Shown here: positions 9,266 to 18,731 of the stretch, piece after piece | Layout of the letters: the number at the start of each line of letters is the position of its first letter | Position numbering within the stretch: the stretch's first letter is position 1 | DNA from: Rufibacter sp. DG15C | GTDB lineage: Bacteria; Bacteroidota; Bacteroidia; Cytophagales; Hymenobacteraceae | Reading direction: 5' to 3' | DNA length: 64,000 nucleotides | Assembly: GCF_001577755.1 (NCBI RefSeq) | Contig: NZ_CP010776.1 | Span: forward strand, 3,410,001 to 3,474,000 | Made by a program: the position numbers and the translations under genes | The notes under the pieces: model-generated | Databases searched by the model: none | The model's input: only the letters and a program-made list of their open reading frames with translations | Told to the model about the DNA's origin: nothing

Positions 9266-10759
9266 ATGGATTTAACTGACGCAAAACTGCCCGAAGAGCA
9301 GACCTCCACTGGGCACCCAAAGCAACTATATATGCTCTTCTTCGCCGAGATGTGGGAACGCTTCTCCTTTTATGGTATGAAGGCCCTGTTGCTGGCTTAC
9401 ATGGTGACGGAGCTTAAGTTTGATGAGCCCAAGGGATACGCTATTCTGGGATCTTACGCCGCGTTGGTGTACACCATGCCCATGTTTGGCGGTATGATGG
9501 CAGATAAGTTTCTAGGCTTCAGGAAAGCGGTATTGTTTGGTGGCATCCTTATGACCATTGGCCACTTGGTGTTGGCGGTACCAGAGGATTGGAGCTTCTT
9601 TTACGGGATGGCGTTCATCATCTGCGGAAACGGTTTCTTCAAGCCTAACATTTCCAGCCTGGTAGGAACACTATACGCAGACAATGACCCAAGAAAAGAC
9701 AGTGCCTTTTCCATTTTCTACATGGGCATCAACATTGGGGCGGCCTTGGGAGGCTTGCTTTGCGGCTACGTGGGGCAGCAGATCAACTGGCACTATGGCT
9801 TCGGGTTGGCGGGTATCTTCATGATTGCGGGTTTAGTAGTCTTTTATATAGGCAGTAAGACCTTAAGTGAACGTGGGCTGCCTCCGCAGCCAGAGGTTTT
9901 AAAGCAGGGCTTGTTTTTAGGTATAAGTAGAGAGGTAATCATCTACCTGAGCGCGCTTGCCTTAATCCCTGTTATTGTGGCCTTGTTCCATAGGTATGAG
10001 ATCATGGATTTCATCATGTTTGGGCTGGGTGCGATGGCCTTGTTTTATATTCTATTTGTGGCCTTTCAATTGGAGAAGTTGGAAAGGAACAAGCTATTTG
10101 CCGCACTGGTGATGATCATCTTCTCGACTATGTTTTGGGCCTTTTATGAGCAGAATGCGGGTTCCCTTAATCTCTTTGCCATGCGCAACGTGGACATGCG
10201 CTTAGGGGATGTAAACCTGCCTGCCTTATCCGTAAACAACTTCCTGCCACCAGCCTGGGTAATTGTGTTGAGCTTCTTCTTTGCGTGGCTATGGCCCGCT
10301 TTGAACAGAAGAAATATGGAGCCGTCCACGCCGTTAAAATTTGCATTCTCATTCCTGTTGCTAGGCATTGGTTTTTACCTGTTCTACTTTGCCTGCACCA
10401 TGAATGAAGAGGTGGGCTTGATTCCTTTGTACGCCTTTATAGCCGGTTATTTCTTTATCATCTGTGGTGAGATGTGCCTGTCGCCCATTGGGCTTTCTAT
10501 GGTGACCAAGCTGGCACCCGCCAGGATGGTGGCCTTGATGATGGGCATCTGGTTCTTTGCCAGCGCCATTGGTGAGTTCTTGGCGGGCAAGATTGGCGCC
10601 ATGATGAGTGTGCCCGCCAATGTGGTAGACAATCCTTTTCAGTCCCTGCCATATTATGCCACCATTCTCAACCAGATTGGCATTGGCTCTATTGCCATTG
10701 GCTTCTTGTTAATCTGTTTGGTGCCTCTGCTTAAAAAATGGATGGGCAACGTTAGGTAG
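9266..10759 (+). CDS. POT-family proton-dependent oligopeptide transporter
   Basis: 497 aa with about 12-14 hydrophobic segments, in the inner membrane. It imports di- and tripeptides with protons. The POT signatures are clear: the first helix has the FAEMWERFSFYGMKALL type motif (E-x-x-E-R-F class), and the region SAFSIFYMGINIGAALGGL matches the second PTR2 signature. Length is normal for DtpA/DtpT-like carriers. It is transcribed alone, with a sequence resembling TTTG-N19-TATACTTC at 9183-9213 as a weak promoter candidate and a strong hairpin downstream. The exact substrate range cannot be read from sequence. Confidence 0.93.
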   Translation: MDLTDAKLPEEQTSTGHPKQLYMLFFAEMWERFSFYGMKALLLAYMVTELKFDEPKGYAILGSYAALVYTMPMFGGMMADKFLGFRKAVLFGGILMTIGHLVLAVPEDWSFFYGMAFIICGNGFFKPNISSLVGTLYADNDPRKDSAFSIFYMGINIGAALGGLLCGYVGQQINWHYGFGLAGIFMIAGLVVFYIGSKTLSERGLPPQPEVLKQGLFLGISREVIIYLSALALIPVIVALFHRYEIMDFIMFGLGAMALFYILFVAFQLEKLERNKLFAALVMIIFSTMFWAFYEQNAGSLNLFAMRNVDMRLGDVNLPALSVNNFLPPAWVIVLSFFFAWLWPALNRRNMEPSTPLKFAFSFLLLGIGFYLFYFACTMNEEVGLIPLYAFIAGYFFIICGEMCLSPIGLSMVTKLAPARMVALMMGIWFFASAIGEFLAGKIGAMMSVPANVVDNPFQSLPYYATILNQIGIGSIAIGFLLICLVPLLKKWMGNVR

Positions 10760-10791
10760 GGACGTCCACCACATATATAGTCCAATAAGAG

Positions 10792-10833
10792 GAAGCAAGG
10801 CCAGGAGAGGTTAACCAATCCTGGCCTTGCTTC
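10792..10833 (+). terminator. Long hairpin between the transporter and the Gre-like gene
   Basis: GAAGCAAGGCCAGGA pairs perfectly with its complement at 10819-10833 (15 bp, 12-base loop). No long U-run follows. It ends only 12 bases before the next start codon, so it may act as a terminator or as a structured leader. Confidence 0.75.
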
Positions 10834-10845
10834 GTTGTTAAGGGC

Positions 10846-11364
10846 ATGAGCAGAGCATTTGCCAAAGAAGACGATGCCGTAGAGGCGCCCATTATTCCGG
10901 CTAGGGCCGCCTTGCCGCCGGGCGTTACCAATTACGTGACGCCGCAGGGCTTGGCCCAGCTACGCGCAGAGGCCGAAGAGTTGGAGACTGAGCGCACCAA
11001 ACTTGAGACAAGCCAAGGCGAGGCGCTGGAGCGCACGCGGCAACTGACCATTATTAAAGGAAAAATTAAACAGTTGAATGACCGGTTGGCCACCGCTAAA
11101 TTAGTAGAAACCCAAGGCCAACCAGCAGATCAAATCCGGTTTGGGGCAACCGTTATACTTAAAACTACAGAAGGCGGCAAGCCCGGATTTGTCAGGAAGT
11201 TCACCATCGTGGGTGTAGACGAAGCCTCTATCACCGACGGAAAAATTGCCTTTGTCGCGCCCATCGCCAAAGCCGTGCAAGGGGCCAGAAAGGGAGATGT
11301 GGTAACTCTACAGGTAGGCGGTAAAGAAGAAAAAGTACTGGTTGAGGAGATTGCCTACACTTAA
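10846..11364 (+). CDS. GreA/GreB-family transcription elongation factor
   Basis: 172 aa. The family rescues backtracked RNA polymerase by stimulating transcript cleavage through its secondary channel. The N-terminus MSRAFAKEDD is typical of the GreB-like branch. Residues about 30-85 form the coiled coil (TPQGLAQLRAEAEELETER), and the C-terminal FKBP-like domain carries TIVGVDEASITDGKIAFVAPIAKAV, shown to identify the fold. The start ATG lies 12 bases after a 15-bp hairpin. Paralogues of this branch can have other roles at RNA polymerase, so I leave the symbol empty. Confidence 0.85.
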   Translation: MSRAFAKEDDAVEAPIIPARAALPPGVTNYVTPQGLAQLRAEAEELETERTKLETSQGEALERTRQLTIIKGKIKQLNDRLATAKLVETQGQPADQIRFGATVILKTTEGGKPGFVRKFTIVGVDEASITDGKIAFVAPIAKAVQGARKGDVVTLQVGGKEEKVLVEEIAYT

Positions 11365-11442
11365 AGTAAAAATAGCGTCAGCAATTACTAATTAGTTTAT
11401 AATCAATTAGACCACTGTTGTAAATCTGCATTCAGCATCATT

Positions 11443-11497
11443 CAAAAATGGAAGTGCCCATTGCCTTTATCTTGGACAACGGGCACTTCCATTTTTG
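11443..11497. terminator. Strong bidirectional hairpin terminator
   Basis: CAAAAATGGAAGTGCCC at 11443-11459 pairs with its exact complement at 11481-11497 (17 bp), with A and T runs on the outer ends. It lies between the Gre-like gene and the oppositely oriented tRNA. Its 3' arm overlaps palindromic repeat copy 4. The 440-base space 11365-11804 holds this hairpin, the repeat, the tRNA and the tRNA terminator; the remainder shows nothing I can name. Confidence 0.85.
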
Positions 11498-11527
11498 GCT
11501 TATTTTCCAGAAACTAGGGCAAAAACG
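11490..11527. repeat. 38-bp palindromic repeat, copy 4
   Basis: CATTTTTGGC and GGGCAAAAACG half-sites with inner TTTTCCAGAAA. It shares its first eight bases with the 3' arm of the adjacent terminator hairpin. Confidence 0.85.
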
Positions 11528-11566
11528 AGCACTGAAATTAAATTAGTAATCAGAAAAAATGGGCAC

Positions 11567-11600
11567 AAAAAAAAAGCCCCACTGGGTACGTGGAGCTTTT
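11567..11600 (-). terminator. Intrinsic terminator of the tRNA gene
   Basis: On the minus strand AAAAGCTCCAC pairs with GTGGGGCTTTT (one G-U pair) and ends in nine T residues. It lies directly downstream of the tRNA 3' end. Confidence 0.85.
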
Positions 11601-11603
11601 GTG

Positions 11604-11677
11604 TAGCGGGGAGCAGAATCGAACTGCCGACCTCAGGGTTATGAATCCTGCGCTCTAACCATCTGAGCTACCCCGCC
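11604..11677 (-). tRNA. tRNA-Met (CAT anticodon)
   Basis: The complement gives a full 74-nt cloverleaf: acceptor 5' GGCGGGG pairing with CCCCGCT plus discriminator A, D arm GCTC...GAGC, anticodon loop TTCATAA with anticodon CAT, variable loop, and T arm with GTTCGATTC. The CCA end is not encoded. Position 1-72 is a G-U pair rather than the unpaired C-A of bacterial initiators, so it is more likely elongator Met. A tRNA-Ile with lysidine-modified CAT cannot be excluded without identity-element comparison. The anticodon stem has one A-C mismatch next to the loop. Confidence 0.93.
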
Positions 11678-11804
11678 GAATTATGGTGCAAATGTAGGCG
11701 AAAGATTATTAATGGTACAAACTTTTTAGTGTAAAATATTTTCTCTTATTTGACCCCACAAGCTACCTACCTATACTACACCCTTTTACGTTGGCTCTTT
11801 TTTT

Positions 11805-12200
11805 ATGAGTAAAACTAAATTTATCAGAGAATACGCCTTGAACGCATCGCCTAAGATGATTTACCCTTATCTAAGCACCGCTTCTGGGTTAGAGCAATGG
11901 TTCTGTCAGTCTGTGAAAGTCATGGGAGACCGCGTTTTTAACTTCATCTGGGACAACCAGGATCATTTGGCAGAAATGAGCAGTCACCGCACCAACCGGT
12001 CGGCGCGGTTCACGTTTCTGGGGCCAAACAGAATGACCACCGCAGATTCTGGCTACATTGAATTCACCATAGACTCCAGTGAGTTGACCCAGGAACAATA
12101 TTTGCGCATTCTAGACTATACAGACGAAGGAGACGTTGAGCAGTTAACGGAACTGTGGGATAATTTAATTCAGAACCTGCGCGAGATCATTGGCGGCTAA
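11805..12200 (+). CDS. START-like / SRPBCC-fold domain protein
   Basis: 131 aa. It resembles the small Bacteroidota START-like family: an N-terminal strand and helix (KFIREYALNASPKMIYPYLS), then TASGLEQWFC, and a C-terminal helix EQLTELWDNLIQNLREIIGG. The fold forms a hydrophobic cavity in related AHSA1/START proteins and would bind a small hydrophobic ligand, but the ligand is unknown. There is no signal peptide, so it is cytoplasmic. It lies 101 bases before the LptF/G-type permease gene and could be co-transcribed with it. Confidence 0.78.
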   Translation: MSKTKFIREYALNASPKMIYPYLSTASGLEQWFCQSVKVMGDRVFNFIWDNQDHLAEMSSHRTNRSARFTFLGPNRMTTADSGYIEFTIDSSELTQEQYLRILDYTDEGDVEQLTELWDNLIQNLREIIGG

Positions 12201-12300
12201 GCATGCGGTTTCAGCGGCTTTTTGTAATTTCGGCCACGTTTCCGGCTTCATATTTAGGAATCGGCTTGTTGCCGGTTTTGGGTAGGAGTGGCCTCTTTGC

Positions 12301-13710
12301 ATGAAAAAATTAGATAAGCTTATACTTAAGTCCTTCATTGGACCATTCTTGCTCACGTTTGCCGTGGTAGAATTCATCTTTCTACTGCAGGTAATCCTTA
12401 AATACCTGGACGACCTGGTAGGAAAGGGCTTAGGCATAGCGGTAATAGGGGAGTTACTCTTCTATTTCAGCATCAACCTGGCGCCTAACGCTTTTCCGCT
12501 GGCCATTCTGCTGTCTTCGCTCATGACCTTCGGGAATTTGGGAGAGCACATGGAGTTGACGGCCATTAAAACCTCAGGCATCTCCTTGGTGCGTGCCTTG
12601 CGGCCGGTGTTTGTCTTTTCCCTGCTCTTGACCATTGCCGCCTTCTTCTTCAACAACACCATCGTGCCCAAGGCCAATTTGCGAGCCTACAGCTTGATGT
12701 GGGACATAAGGCAGAAGAAACCGTCTCTGGACATTAAAGAAGGGTCTTTCTACAACGGACTGCCCAACCGCAGCATACGCGTAGGCAAGAAGTTTGATGA
12801 CGGGCAGACGCTCAAGGACATCATGATCTATGACCACAGTGGCGGGCAAGGCAATACAGTGGTGGTGCTAGCAGATTCTGGCAAGATGTACACCCAGTAC
12901 AATGACCAATATCTGGTGCTGGAGATGTTTAACGGCAAAACCTTTGTAGAGGACGCCAGCAACCAAACCAACGTGTCGCAAAACGGTGGTTTTGCCAGGC
13001 AGGGGTTTACCGCTAACAAGTTGGTGGTGAATTTGTCCTCCTTCCAGCTGGATAGAAGCAACGTGCAGCAGTTCGCTGACAATAAGCTCATGAAGAACAT
13101 CACCCAGCTTAAGCAGGTGACAGATTCCTTAGAAAGCCAACAAGGGCGGGAGCGCCAGCTTTTAGCACCAAACGTGCGGCCGTTTTACAATCATTTTCAG
13201 GTGGCTAAAAGCGCTGATACGTTAAAGGCCCTGGCCAACTACAAAAAACCGTTGCCAGCAATTACCCTGGAAGACGTGCGCATGGCCTCCAGCGCGGCGC
13301 GCAACGTGAAGAGCTTTACCAGTAGTTATGCCTCCAGGTTGACCAGCATTGAGCGCGAGAAGAACAACTATGAGATAGAAATCTATAAGAAATTCACCCA
13401 GGCGCTGGCCTGCTTTATCATGTTCTTGATTGGTGCGCCGTTGGGAGCCATCATTAGGAAAGGCGGCTTGGGAATGCCGGTCATCATCTCCATTGCCTTC
13501 TTCATCATTTACTATGTGTTGAGCATACTAGGTGAGAAATGGGGCAGAGAGGGCGTGGCCCCAGTGCCGTTGGGCATGTGGGCAGCCAACATGGTGCTAT
13601 TCCCGGTGGGCATATTCTTCCTGATTCAAGCCCGTAATGACTCTAGTTTACTGGAGTTTGACTTCTGGCGCAAGATCAGTTCCAGACTCCAGAGAATGAA
13701 ATCACTATAA
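12301..13710 (+). CDS. LptF/LptG-family permease (YjgP/YjgQ)
   Basis: 469 aa. LptF and LptG form the inner-membrane part of the LptB2FG transporter that extracts lipopolysaccharide toward the outer membrane. Three membrane helices lie at the N-terminus (from LDKLILKSFIGPFLLTFAVV), a large periplasmic beta domain lies at about 130-370, and three helices end the protein (from FTQALACFIMFLIGAPLGAI). The GAPLGAIIRKGG loop is characteristic. The periplasmic domain is longer than in enterobacterial LptF. Bacteroidota often carry more than one such permease, so I do not choose F or G. Confidence 0.9.
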   Translation: MKKLDKLILKSFIGPFLLTFAVVEFIFLLQVILKYLDDLVGKGLGIAVIGELLFYFSINLAPNAFPLAILLSSLMTFGNLGEHMELTAIKTSGISLVRALRPVFVFSLLLTIAAFFFNNTIVPKANLRAYSLMWDIRQKKPSLDIKEGSFYNGLPNRSIRVGKKFDDGQTLKDIMIYDHSGGQGNTVVVLADSGKMYTQYNDQYLVLEMFNGKTFVEDASNQTNVSQNGGFARQGFTANKLVVNLSSFQLDRSNVQQFADNKLMKNITQLKQVTDSLESQQGRERQLLAPNVRPFYNHFQVAKSADTLKALANYKKPLPAITLEDVRMASSAARNVKSFTSSYASRLTSIEREKNNYEIEIYKKFTQALACFIMFLIGAPLGAIIRKGGLGMPVIISIAFFIIYYVLSILGEKWGREGVAPVPLGMWAANMVLFPVGIFFLIQARNDSSLLEFDFWRKISSRLQRMKSL

Positions 13711-13736
13711 ATCATTGGGTTTATTGCAGAGAAAGA

Positions 13737-13767
13737 TTTTACCGTTCGGGATTTTTATCTAACTTTG
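13737..13767 (+). promoter_or_regulatory. Bacteroidota-type promoter of rpsO
   Basis: TTTT at 13737 (consensus TTTG), 19-base spacer, then TAACTTTG at 13760-13767, matching the TANNTTTG -7 element of the primary sigma factor of this phylum. It lies 51 bases upstream of the rpsO start. Confidence 0.7.
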
Positions 13768-13818
13768 CGACTTATATTCGATACTGCGAAAAAAACGTAA
13801 GCCAAGTACTTTACACGC

Positions 13819-14094
13819 ATGAAATTAACAACTGAAGCGAAACAAGAGATCTTCGAAAACAAAGGATTTGCCAAAACAGCAACTGACACTGGGTCACCTG
13901 AATCGCAAATCGCATTGTTCACTACTCGGATCAACCACCTAACTGACCACTTAAAGGTTCATAAGAAAGACTTCTCCACTCGTTTGGGTCTTTTGAAATT
14001 GGTAGGTAAGAGAAGAAGACTGCTGAACTACCTAACTAAAACTGACATTGAGCGTTACCGTTCAATCATTGCAGAGCTAGGTATCCGTAAATAA
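13819..14094 (+). CDS. rpsO: 30S ribosomal protein S15
   Basis: 91 aa, complete. S15 binds 16S rRNA in the central domain and helps form an intersubunit bridge. The conserved core is present: [22 protein letters not shown], given to mark the family, and [23 protein letters not shown]. It has its own promoter and is closed by a terminator, then pnp follows, the same rpsO-pnp order as in E. coli. Confidence 0.98.
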   Translation: MKLTTEAKQEIFENKGFAKTATDTGSPESQIALFTTRINHLTDHLKVHKKDFSTRLGLLKLVGKRRRLLNYLTKTDIERYRSIIAELGIRK

Positions 14095-14106
14095 CATCAT
14101 AAGAAG

Positions 14107-14144
14107 GATTAGGGAATTCATTACGGGATTCCCTAATCTTTTTT
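14107..14144 (+). terminator. Intrinsic terminator between rpsO and pnp
   Basis: GATTAGGGAAT pairs with ATTCCCTAATC (11 bp, 10-base loop), followed by a run of T residues. It starts 12 bases after the rpsO stop. Confidence 0.92.
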
Positions 14145-14233
14145 ATTGCCCTTTGCTTTCCTTGCAAATTTATTGACAGCGCCCCTGGCATAGCTAGTGG
14201 GTGCCTTTTACATTGATGCATTAGATAAATCAG

Positions 14234-16384
14234 ATGTCATATAACGCTATAAATAAAACTATCCGCATGGCCAACGGCCGTGACATTACTATTGAAACCG
14301 GTAAACTGGCCAAGCAGGCAGACGGTTCTGTGGTAGTGAGATGCGGTAACGCCATGTTACTGGCAACCGTGGTATCCAACGTGGGTGCCCGCGAAGGAGT
14401 AGATTTCCTACCCCTTTCTGTTGACTACCAAGAGAAATTTGCCTCTAGCGGTAAGATTCCAGGTGGTTTCTTGAAAAGAGAAGCCCGTCTTTCTGACTAT
14501 GAAGTATTGATCAGCCGTCTGGTGGATCGTATCCTTCGTCCTATGTTCCCAGAGGATTACCACTCTGAGACCCAGGTGATCATCAACTTGATTTCTGCCG
14601 ACCCAGAAATCATGCCGGACGCTTTAGCTGCTTTGGCCGCTTCTGCCGCCCTTTCTGTTTCTGACATTCCGTTCAACGGACCTATCTCTGAAGTGAGAGT
14701 AGCCCGCATTGACGGTCAGTTCCAAATCAACCCATTGCTTTCTGACCTTAGCCGCGCAGACATTGACCTGATTGTAGGTGGTTCTGCAGACAGCGTTGCC
14801 ATGGTGGAAGGTGAAATGAGCGAGGTTTCTGAAGAAGAGATGCTAGAGGCCATCAGAGTTGCCCATGATGCCATCAAGATTCAGGTAGCCGTTCAGCAAG
14901 AATTGGCAGAAGAAGTTGGTAAAACCACCAAGCGCGAATACAGCCACGAGAGTCATAATCCTGAACTAAAGGAGATGATCTACAAAGCGGTGTATGACAA
15001 AGCCTACGGTGTTGCTGCTTCTGGTAACAGAGTGAAAGGTGAGCGCAAGTCTTCTTTCAAAGCCATTAAAGACGAGTTTGTCGCTTCTCTAGGCGAAGAC
15101 CATACTTATGATGCTGCCTTGATTGGAAAATACTTCCATGATGCAGAGAAAGACGCAGTACGTGACGTAGTTTTAAAAGAGCGTCGTCGTTTGGACGGTC
15201 GTCAACTAGATGAGATTCGTCCTATCTGGTCAGAAATCAACTATCTGCCATCTGCGCACGGTTCAGCTGTGTTCACCCGCGGTGAGACCCAGTCTTTGAC
15301 GACGGTGACTTTGGGAACCAAGATGGATGAGCAGATGATTGACGGCGCCATGTTCTCTGGCTACAACAAATTCATGTTGCACTACAACTTCCCTCCATTC
15401 TCTACCGGTGAGGCCAAGCCTATGCGCGGTACGGGTCGAAGAGAAGTAGGGCACGGTAACCTGGCCATGCGTTCTTTGAAGAAGGTATTGCCGCCAGAAG
15501 ATACCAACCCATACACCATTCGTATTGTTTCTGACATCTTAGAATCTAACGGTTCTTCTTCTATGGCTACCGTTTGCGCGGGTACTTTGGCCTTGATGGA
15601 TGCCGGTATTCAGATCAAAGCACCAGTTTCTGGTATCGCCATGGGATTGATCATGGATGAGACCACGGGTAACTTTGCCGTTCTTTCTGACATCTTAGGT
15701 GACGAGGATCACTTGGGCGACATGGACTTTAAAGTAACAGGTACGGCTAAAGGTATAACGGCTTGCCAGATGGACATCAAGGTGAAAGGTCTTTCTTTTG
15801 AGATCTTGGGCCAGGCTTTGTCTCAGGCAAGAAACGGTCGTCTGCACATCTTGGGTGAGATGAACAAAACCATCTCTCAACCAGCCGCTGACTTCAAACC
15901 GCATGCTCCTCGTTCACAGAATATCATCATTGAAAAAGAATTCATTGGTGCGGTGATTGGACCAGGCGGTAAAGTTATCCAGCAGATCCAGCGTGACTCT
16001 GGTGCGGTGATCCAGATTGAAGAGAAGAATGACAAAGGCTACGTGAACGTATTTGCCACCAACCAGGAAGCCATGCAAATGGCGGTCTCTAAGATCAAGG
16101 CGATTGTGGCCGTTCCAGAGGTAGGCGAAGTGTACACGGGCAAAGTGAAATCTATCCAGCCTTACGGTGCGTTTGTGGAATTCATGGCAGGTAAAGACGG
16201 TTTGCTACACATTTCTGAAGTGAAGTGGGAGCGTCTTGAGAGCATGGAAGGAGTGTTGGAACTAGGTGAGGAAATCCAGGTTAAACTGGTGGACGTTGAC
16301 CCTAAAACCGGTAAGTTCAAGCTTTCTAGAAAGGCATTACTGCCTAAGCCAGAGAGAAATACAGAAGCTCCGCAAAATAACTAA
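14234..16384 (+). CDS. pnp: Polyribonucleotide nucleotidyltransferase (PNPase)
   Basis: 716 aa. It degrades RNA 3' to 5' using phosphate and works as a trimer. Two RNase PH domains are present, the second holding the catalytic stretch around [20 protein letters not shown], then a KH domain ([20 protein letters not shown]) and an S1 domain ([16 protein letters not shown]). Length is normal. A GC-rich hairpin with a U-run follows the gene. In E. coli pnp controls its own mRNA through RNase III cleavage of a leader hairpin; no such leader hairpin stands out here. Confidence 0.98.
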   Translation: MSYNAINKTIRMANGRDITIETGKLAKQADGSVVVRCGNAMLLATVVSNVGAREGVDFLPLSVDYQEKFASSGKIPGGFLKREARLSDYEVLISRLVDRILRPMFPEDYHSETQVIINLISADPEIMPDALAALAASAALSVSDIPFNGPISEVRVARIDGQFQINPLLSDLSRADIDLIVGGSADSVAMVEGEMSEVSEEEMLEAIRVAHDAIKIQVAVQQELAEEVGKTTKREYSHESHNPELKEMIYKAVYDKAYGVAASGNRVKGERKSSFKAIKDEFVASLGEDHTYDAALIGKYFHDAEKDAVRDVVLKERRRLDGRQLDEIRPIWSEINYLPSAHGSAVFTRGETQSLTTVTLGTKMDEQMIDGAMFSGYNKFMLHYNFPPFSTGEAKPMRGTGRREVGHGNLAMRSLKKVLPPEDTNPYTIRIVSDILESNGSSSMATVCAGTLALMDAGIQIKAPVSGIAMGLIMDETTGNFAVLSDILGDEDHLGDMDFKVTGTAKGITACQMDIKVKGLSFEILGQALSQARNGRLHILGEMNKTISQPAADFKPHAPRSQNIIIEKEFIGAVIGPGGKVIQQIQRDSGAVIQIEEKNDKGYVNVFATNQEAMQMAVSKIKAIVAVPEVGEVYTGKVKSIQPYGAFVEFMAGKDGLLHISEVKWERLESMEGVLELGEEIQVKLVDVDPKTGKFKLSRKALLPKPERNTEAPQNN

Positions 16385-16400
16385 TTGAATTCATCCAGAA

Positions 16401-16447
16401 CCCAACCATACGCGTTCTATAGAAGAGAACCGGATGGTTGGGTTTTT
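16401..16447 (+). terminator. Intrinsic terminator after pnp
   Basis: CCCAACCAT pairs with ATGGTTGGG and is followed by TTTTT. The T-run is at the same time the left half-site of palindromic repeat copy 5, so the two elements overlap. Confidence 0.85.
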
Positions 16448-16478
16448 GGGCTTCTTTCCAGAAAGTAAGCCAAAAACG
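16441..16478. repeat. 38-bp palindromic repeat, copy 5
   Basis: GGTTTTTGGG and AGCCAAAAACG half-sites with inner TTTCCAGAAA. The left half-site is fused to the pnp terminator. Confidence 0.85.
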
Positions 16479-16583
16479 GATGATTCAAGGCTATCTTGAG
16501 GACAAGAGAACTTTTGGAGCATAGGAAGGTGTTATCTCACCAGTCCTTTATAACACAGAATTACACGATAGAAATACACTCCA

Positions 16584-17447
16584 ATGAGACAGCTGAAAAT
16601 AAGCAAGCAGATTACCAACCGTGAGAGCCAGTCCCTGGATAAGTACCTGCAGGAGATAGGGAAGGTAGACTTGCTCACCCCGGATGAGGAGGTAACGCTT
16701 GCCCAGCGCATCAAAGAAGGCGATCAGTTCGCGCTCGAAAAGTTAACAAAGGCCAACCTGCGCTTCGTGGTGTCAGTGGCCAAGCAATACCAGAACCAGG
16801 GCTTGTCTCTGGGGGACTTAATCAATGAAGGTAACCTGGGTTTGATCAAAGCCGCCAAACGTTTTGATGAGACCCGTGGTTTCAAATTTATCTCTTACGC
16901 CGTTTGGTGGATTCGTCAGTCTATTCTGCAGGCCTTGGCTGAGCAGTCCAGGATTGTGCGTTTGCCGTTGAACAGAGTAGGTTCTCTGAACAAAATCTCT
17001 AAATCTTTCTCTGAGCTTGAGCAGAAGTTTGAGCGTGAGCCTTCTCCAGAAGAAATTGCCGAGGTGTTGGAGTTGACTACCGCTGAAGTGGTAGATACGT
17101 TGAAAATCTCTGGCCGTCACGTGTCTGTAGATGCTCCGTTTGTGCAGGGCGAGGAAAACCGTTTATTGGACGTACTGGAAAACGAAGACGAAGAGTCTCC
17201 GGACACCGGCTTGATGAACGACTCTTTGCGCAAAGAAGTGCAGCGTGCCCTTTCTACCTTGACTAAGCGCGAGGCAGACGTGATTACTTTGTACTTCGGG
17301 TTGAACGGCGAGCATTCCCTGACCTTGGAAGAAATTGGAGAGAAATTCAACTTGACCCGCGAGCGCGTGCGCCAGATCAAAGAAAAAGCCATCAGAAGAC
17401 TAAGACACACATCACGCAGCAAAGCGTTGAAACCGTATTTGGGATAA
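16584..17447 (+). CDS. rpoD: Primary (housekeeping) RNA polymerase sigma factor, Bacteroidota type
   Basis: 287 aa, short because region 1.1 is absent, as is normal for primary sigma factors in this phylum. Region 1.2 begins the protein ([20 protein letters not shown]). Region 2 contains [20 protein letters not shown] and the -7 recognition helix [10 protein letters not shown]. Regions 3.0 and 3.1 follow, and region 4 has the helix-turn-helix [20 protein letters not shown]. The phylum's sigma reads TTTG and TANNTTTG rather than TTGACA and TATAAT, which agrees with the promoters noted here. It is transcribed alone and closed by an intrinsic terminator. Confidence 0.95.
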   Translation: MRQLKISKQITNRESQSLDKYLQEIGKVDLLTPDEEVTLAQRIKEGDQFALEKLTKANLRFVVSVAKQYQNQGLSLGDLINEGNLGLIKAAKRFDETRGFKFISYAVWWIRQSILQALAEQSRIVRLPLNRVGSLNKISKSFSELEQKFEREPSPEEIAEVLELTTAEVVDTLKISGRHVSVDAPFVQGEENRLLDVLENEDEESPDTGLMNDSLRKEVQRALSTLTKREADVITLYFGLNGEHSLTLEEIGEKFNLTRERVRQIKEKAIRRLRHTSRSKALKPYLG

Positions 17448-17467
17448 TCTTCCCCATCTTCATTAGA

Positions 17468-17499
17468 AAGCCTTGGCTCTTACCAGCCGAGGCTTTTTT
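17468..17499 (+). terminator. Intrinsic terminator after rpoD
   Basis: AAGCCTTGGCT pairs with AGCCGAGGCTT (one G-U pair) around CTTACC, followed by a T-run. It begins 20 bases after the stop codon. Confidence 0.9.
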
Positions 17500-17540
17500 A
17501 TTGGCTTTCGGTTCATAAATTCGCCTTTGGTTAGTAAAGT

Positions 17541-17578
17541 CGTTTTTGGCCTCTTTCCTAGAAACTAGGCCAAAAACG
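17541..17578. repeat. 38-bp palindromic repeat, copy 6
   Basis: Perfect outer half-sites CGTTTTTGGC and GCCAAAAACG with inner TTTCCTAGAAA. It lies after the rpoD terminator and about 105 bases before trxB. Confidence 0.93.
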
Positions 17579-17683
17579 AAAGGTTACCTGTTGTAAATCA
17601 AGTAGGTACACAGGATAGCGGCCAGTAGCAGGGGAGGACAAAGAATTTATTCGTAATATTGCACTCCCATTTTTTTACCTGAT

Positions 17684-18628
17684 ATGGAAACCCAGAAGGA
17701 AAAAGTAAAGTGTTTGATCATAGGGTCTGGACCGGCTGGCTATACCGCCGCCATCTATGCTTCCAGAGCTGGCTTGAAACCGGTGATGTACCAAGGCTTG
17801 CAACCTGGCGGCCAGTTGACCATCACCAATGACGTAGAGAACTACCCAGGCTATCCCACCGGCATCAACGGCCCACAGATGATGGAAGATTTCAAACAAC
17901 AGGCTGAACGCTTCGGGACGGATGTCAGATATGGTATCGCCACATCGGTGGACTTCTCAGGGAAGCCTCATAAAGTGACCATTGATGAGCAAACCGAGAT
18001 TGAGGCCGACACGGTCATTCTAGCCACCGGCGCCTCTGCCAAGTGGTTAGGCTTAGAGTCTGAAGCCAGACTGAACGGTAGCGGTGTTTCTGCCTGCGCC
18101 GTGTGTGACGGTTTCTTTTACCGCGGCCAAGAGGTAGCCATTGTGGGCGCTGGTGACACCGCCTGTGAAGAAGCCCATTACCTGTCTAACCTTTGCTCCA
18201 AGGTATACATGATTGTAAGACGTGACGAAATGCGCGCCTCACAGATCATGCAGAACCGCGTCAAGAACACGGCCAACATTGAAATCCTTTGGAACAGCGT
18301 CACTGAGGAAATCTTGGGAGAGCATGCGGTAGAAGGAGCCAGGATCAAGAACACCCATACCGGTGAAATCACAGAAATTAAAGTAACAGGTTTCTTTGTG
18401 GCCATTGGCCATGAGCCCAACTCCAAGATCTTCCAGCCTTACCTGGAGCATGATGAGAGTGGGTATCTAAAGACCATTCCGGGTACTTCTAAGACCAACG
18501 TAGACGGCGTCTTTGCCTGCGGCGACGTGCAGGACAACGTGTACCGCCAGGCCGTCACGGCGGCTGGAACCGGTTGTATGGCGGCTCTGGACGCTGAGCG
18601 TTATTTGGCCTCACTAGAAGATCATTAA
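17684..18628 (+). CDS. trxB: Thioredoxin-disulfide reductase
   Basis: 314 aa. It passes electrons from NADPH through FAD to thioredoxin in the cytoplasm. The FAD-binding GSGPAGYTAAIYASRAG lies at the N-terminus, the redox-active CAVCDG (CxxC) near residue 137, the NADPH-binding GAGDTACEEA after it, and the second FAD motif TNVDGVFACGDVQD near the C-terminus. Length and domain order are standard for low-molecular-weight TrxB. In bacillithiol-containing bacteria related enzymes can reduce other thiols; bshB1 lies nearby at 19.8 kb, but the CxxC and flanking residues fit TrxB. Confidence 0.95.
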   Translation: METQKEKVKCLIIGSGPAGYTAAIYASRAGLKPVMYQGLQPGGQLTITNDVENYPGYPTGINGPQMMEDFKQQAERFGTDVRYGIATSVDFSGKPHKVTIDEQTEIEADTVILATGASAKWLGLESEARLNGSGVSACAVCDGFFYRGQEVAIVGAGDTACEEAHYLSNLCSKVYMIVRRDEMRASQIMQNRVKNTANIEILWNSVTEEILGEHAVEGARIKNTHTGEITEIKVTGFFVAIGHEPNSKIFQPYLEHDESGYLKTIPGTSKTNVDGVFACGDVQDNVYRQAVTAAGTGCMAALDAERYLASLEDH

Positions 18629-18731
18629 TAGAAAGACAAGCCTCTGTTGTTGCGTGTGCAATAATACAGGGGCTTGTTCAGTTTTAAGTCCGGATGTAGA
18701 AACGGCTCTGCCCGGAGATGAATAGAATTGA

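Noticed and set aside
11365-11804. Possible small RNA genes in the longer intergenic space
   Set aside because: The structures found are explained by the terminator, repeat and tRNA. No further stem or promoter was convincing.
11933-11970. CGTTTTTAACTTC inside the START-like gene
   Set aside because: Only the first seven bases of the half-site match; the right half is unlike the repeat.
13781-13797. GCGAAAAAAACG before rpsO as a half-site of the repeat
   Set aside because: Seven A residues without GGCC, and no partner half-site within 38 bases. It is part of the rpsO leader.
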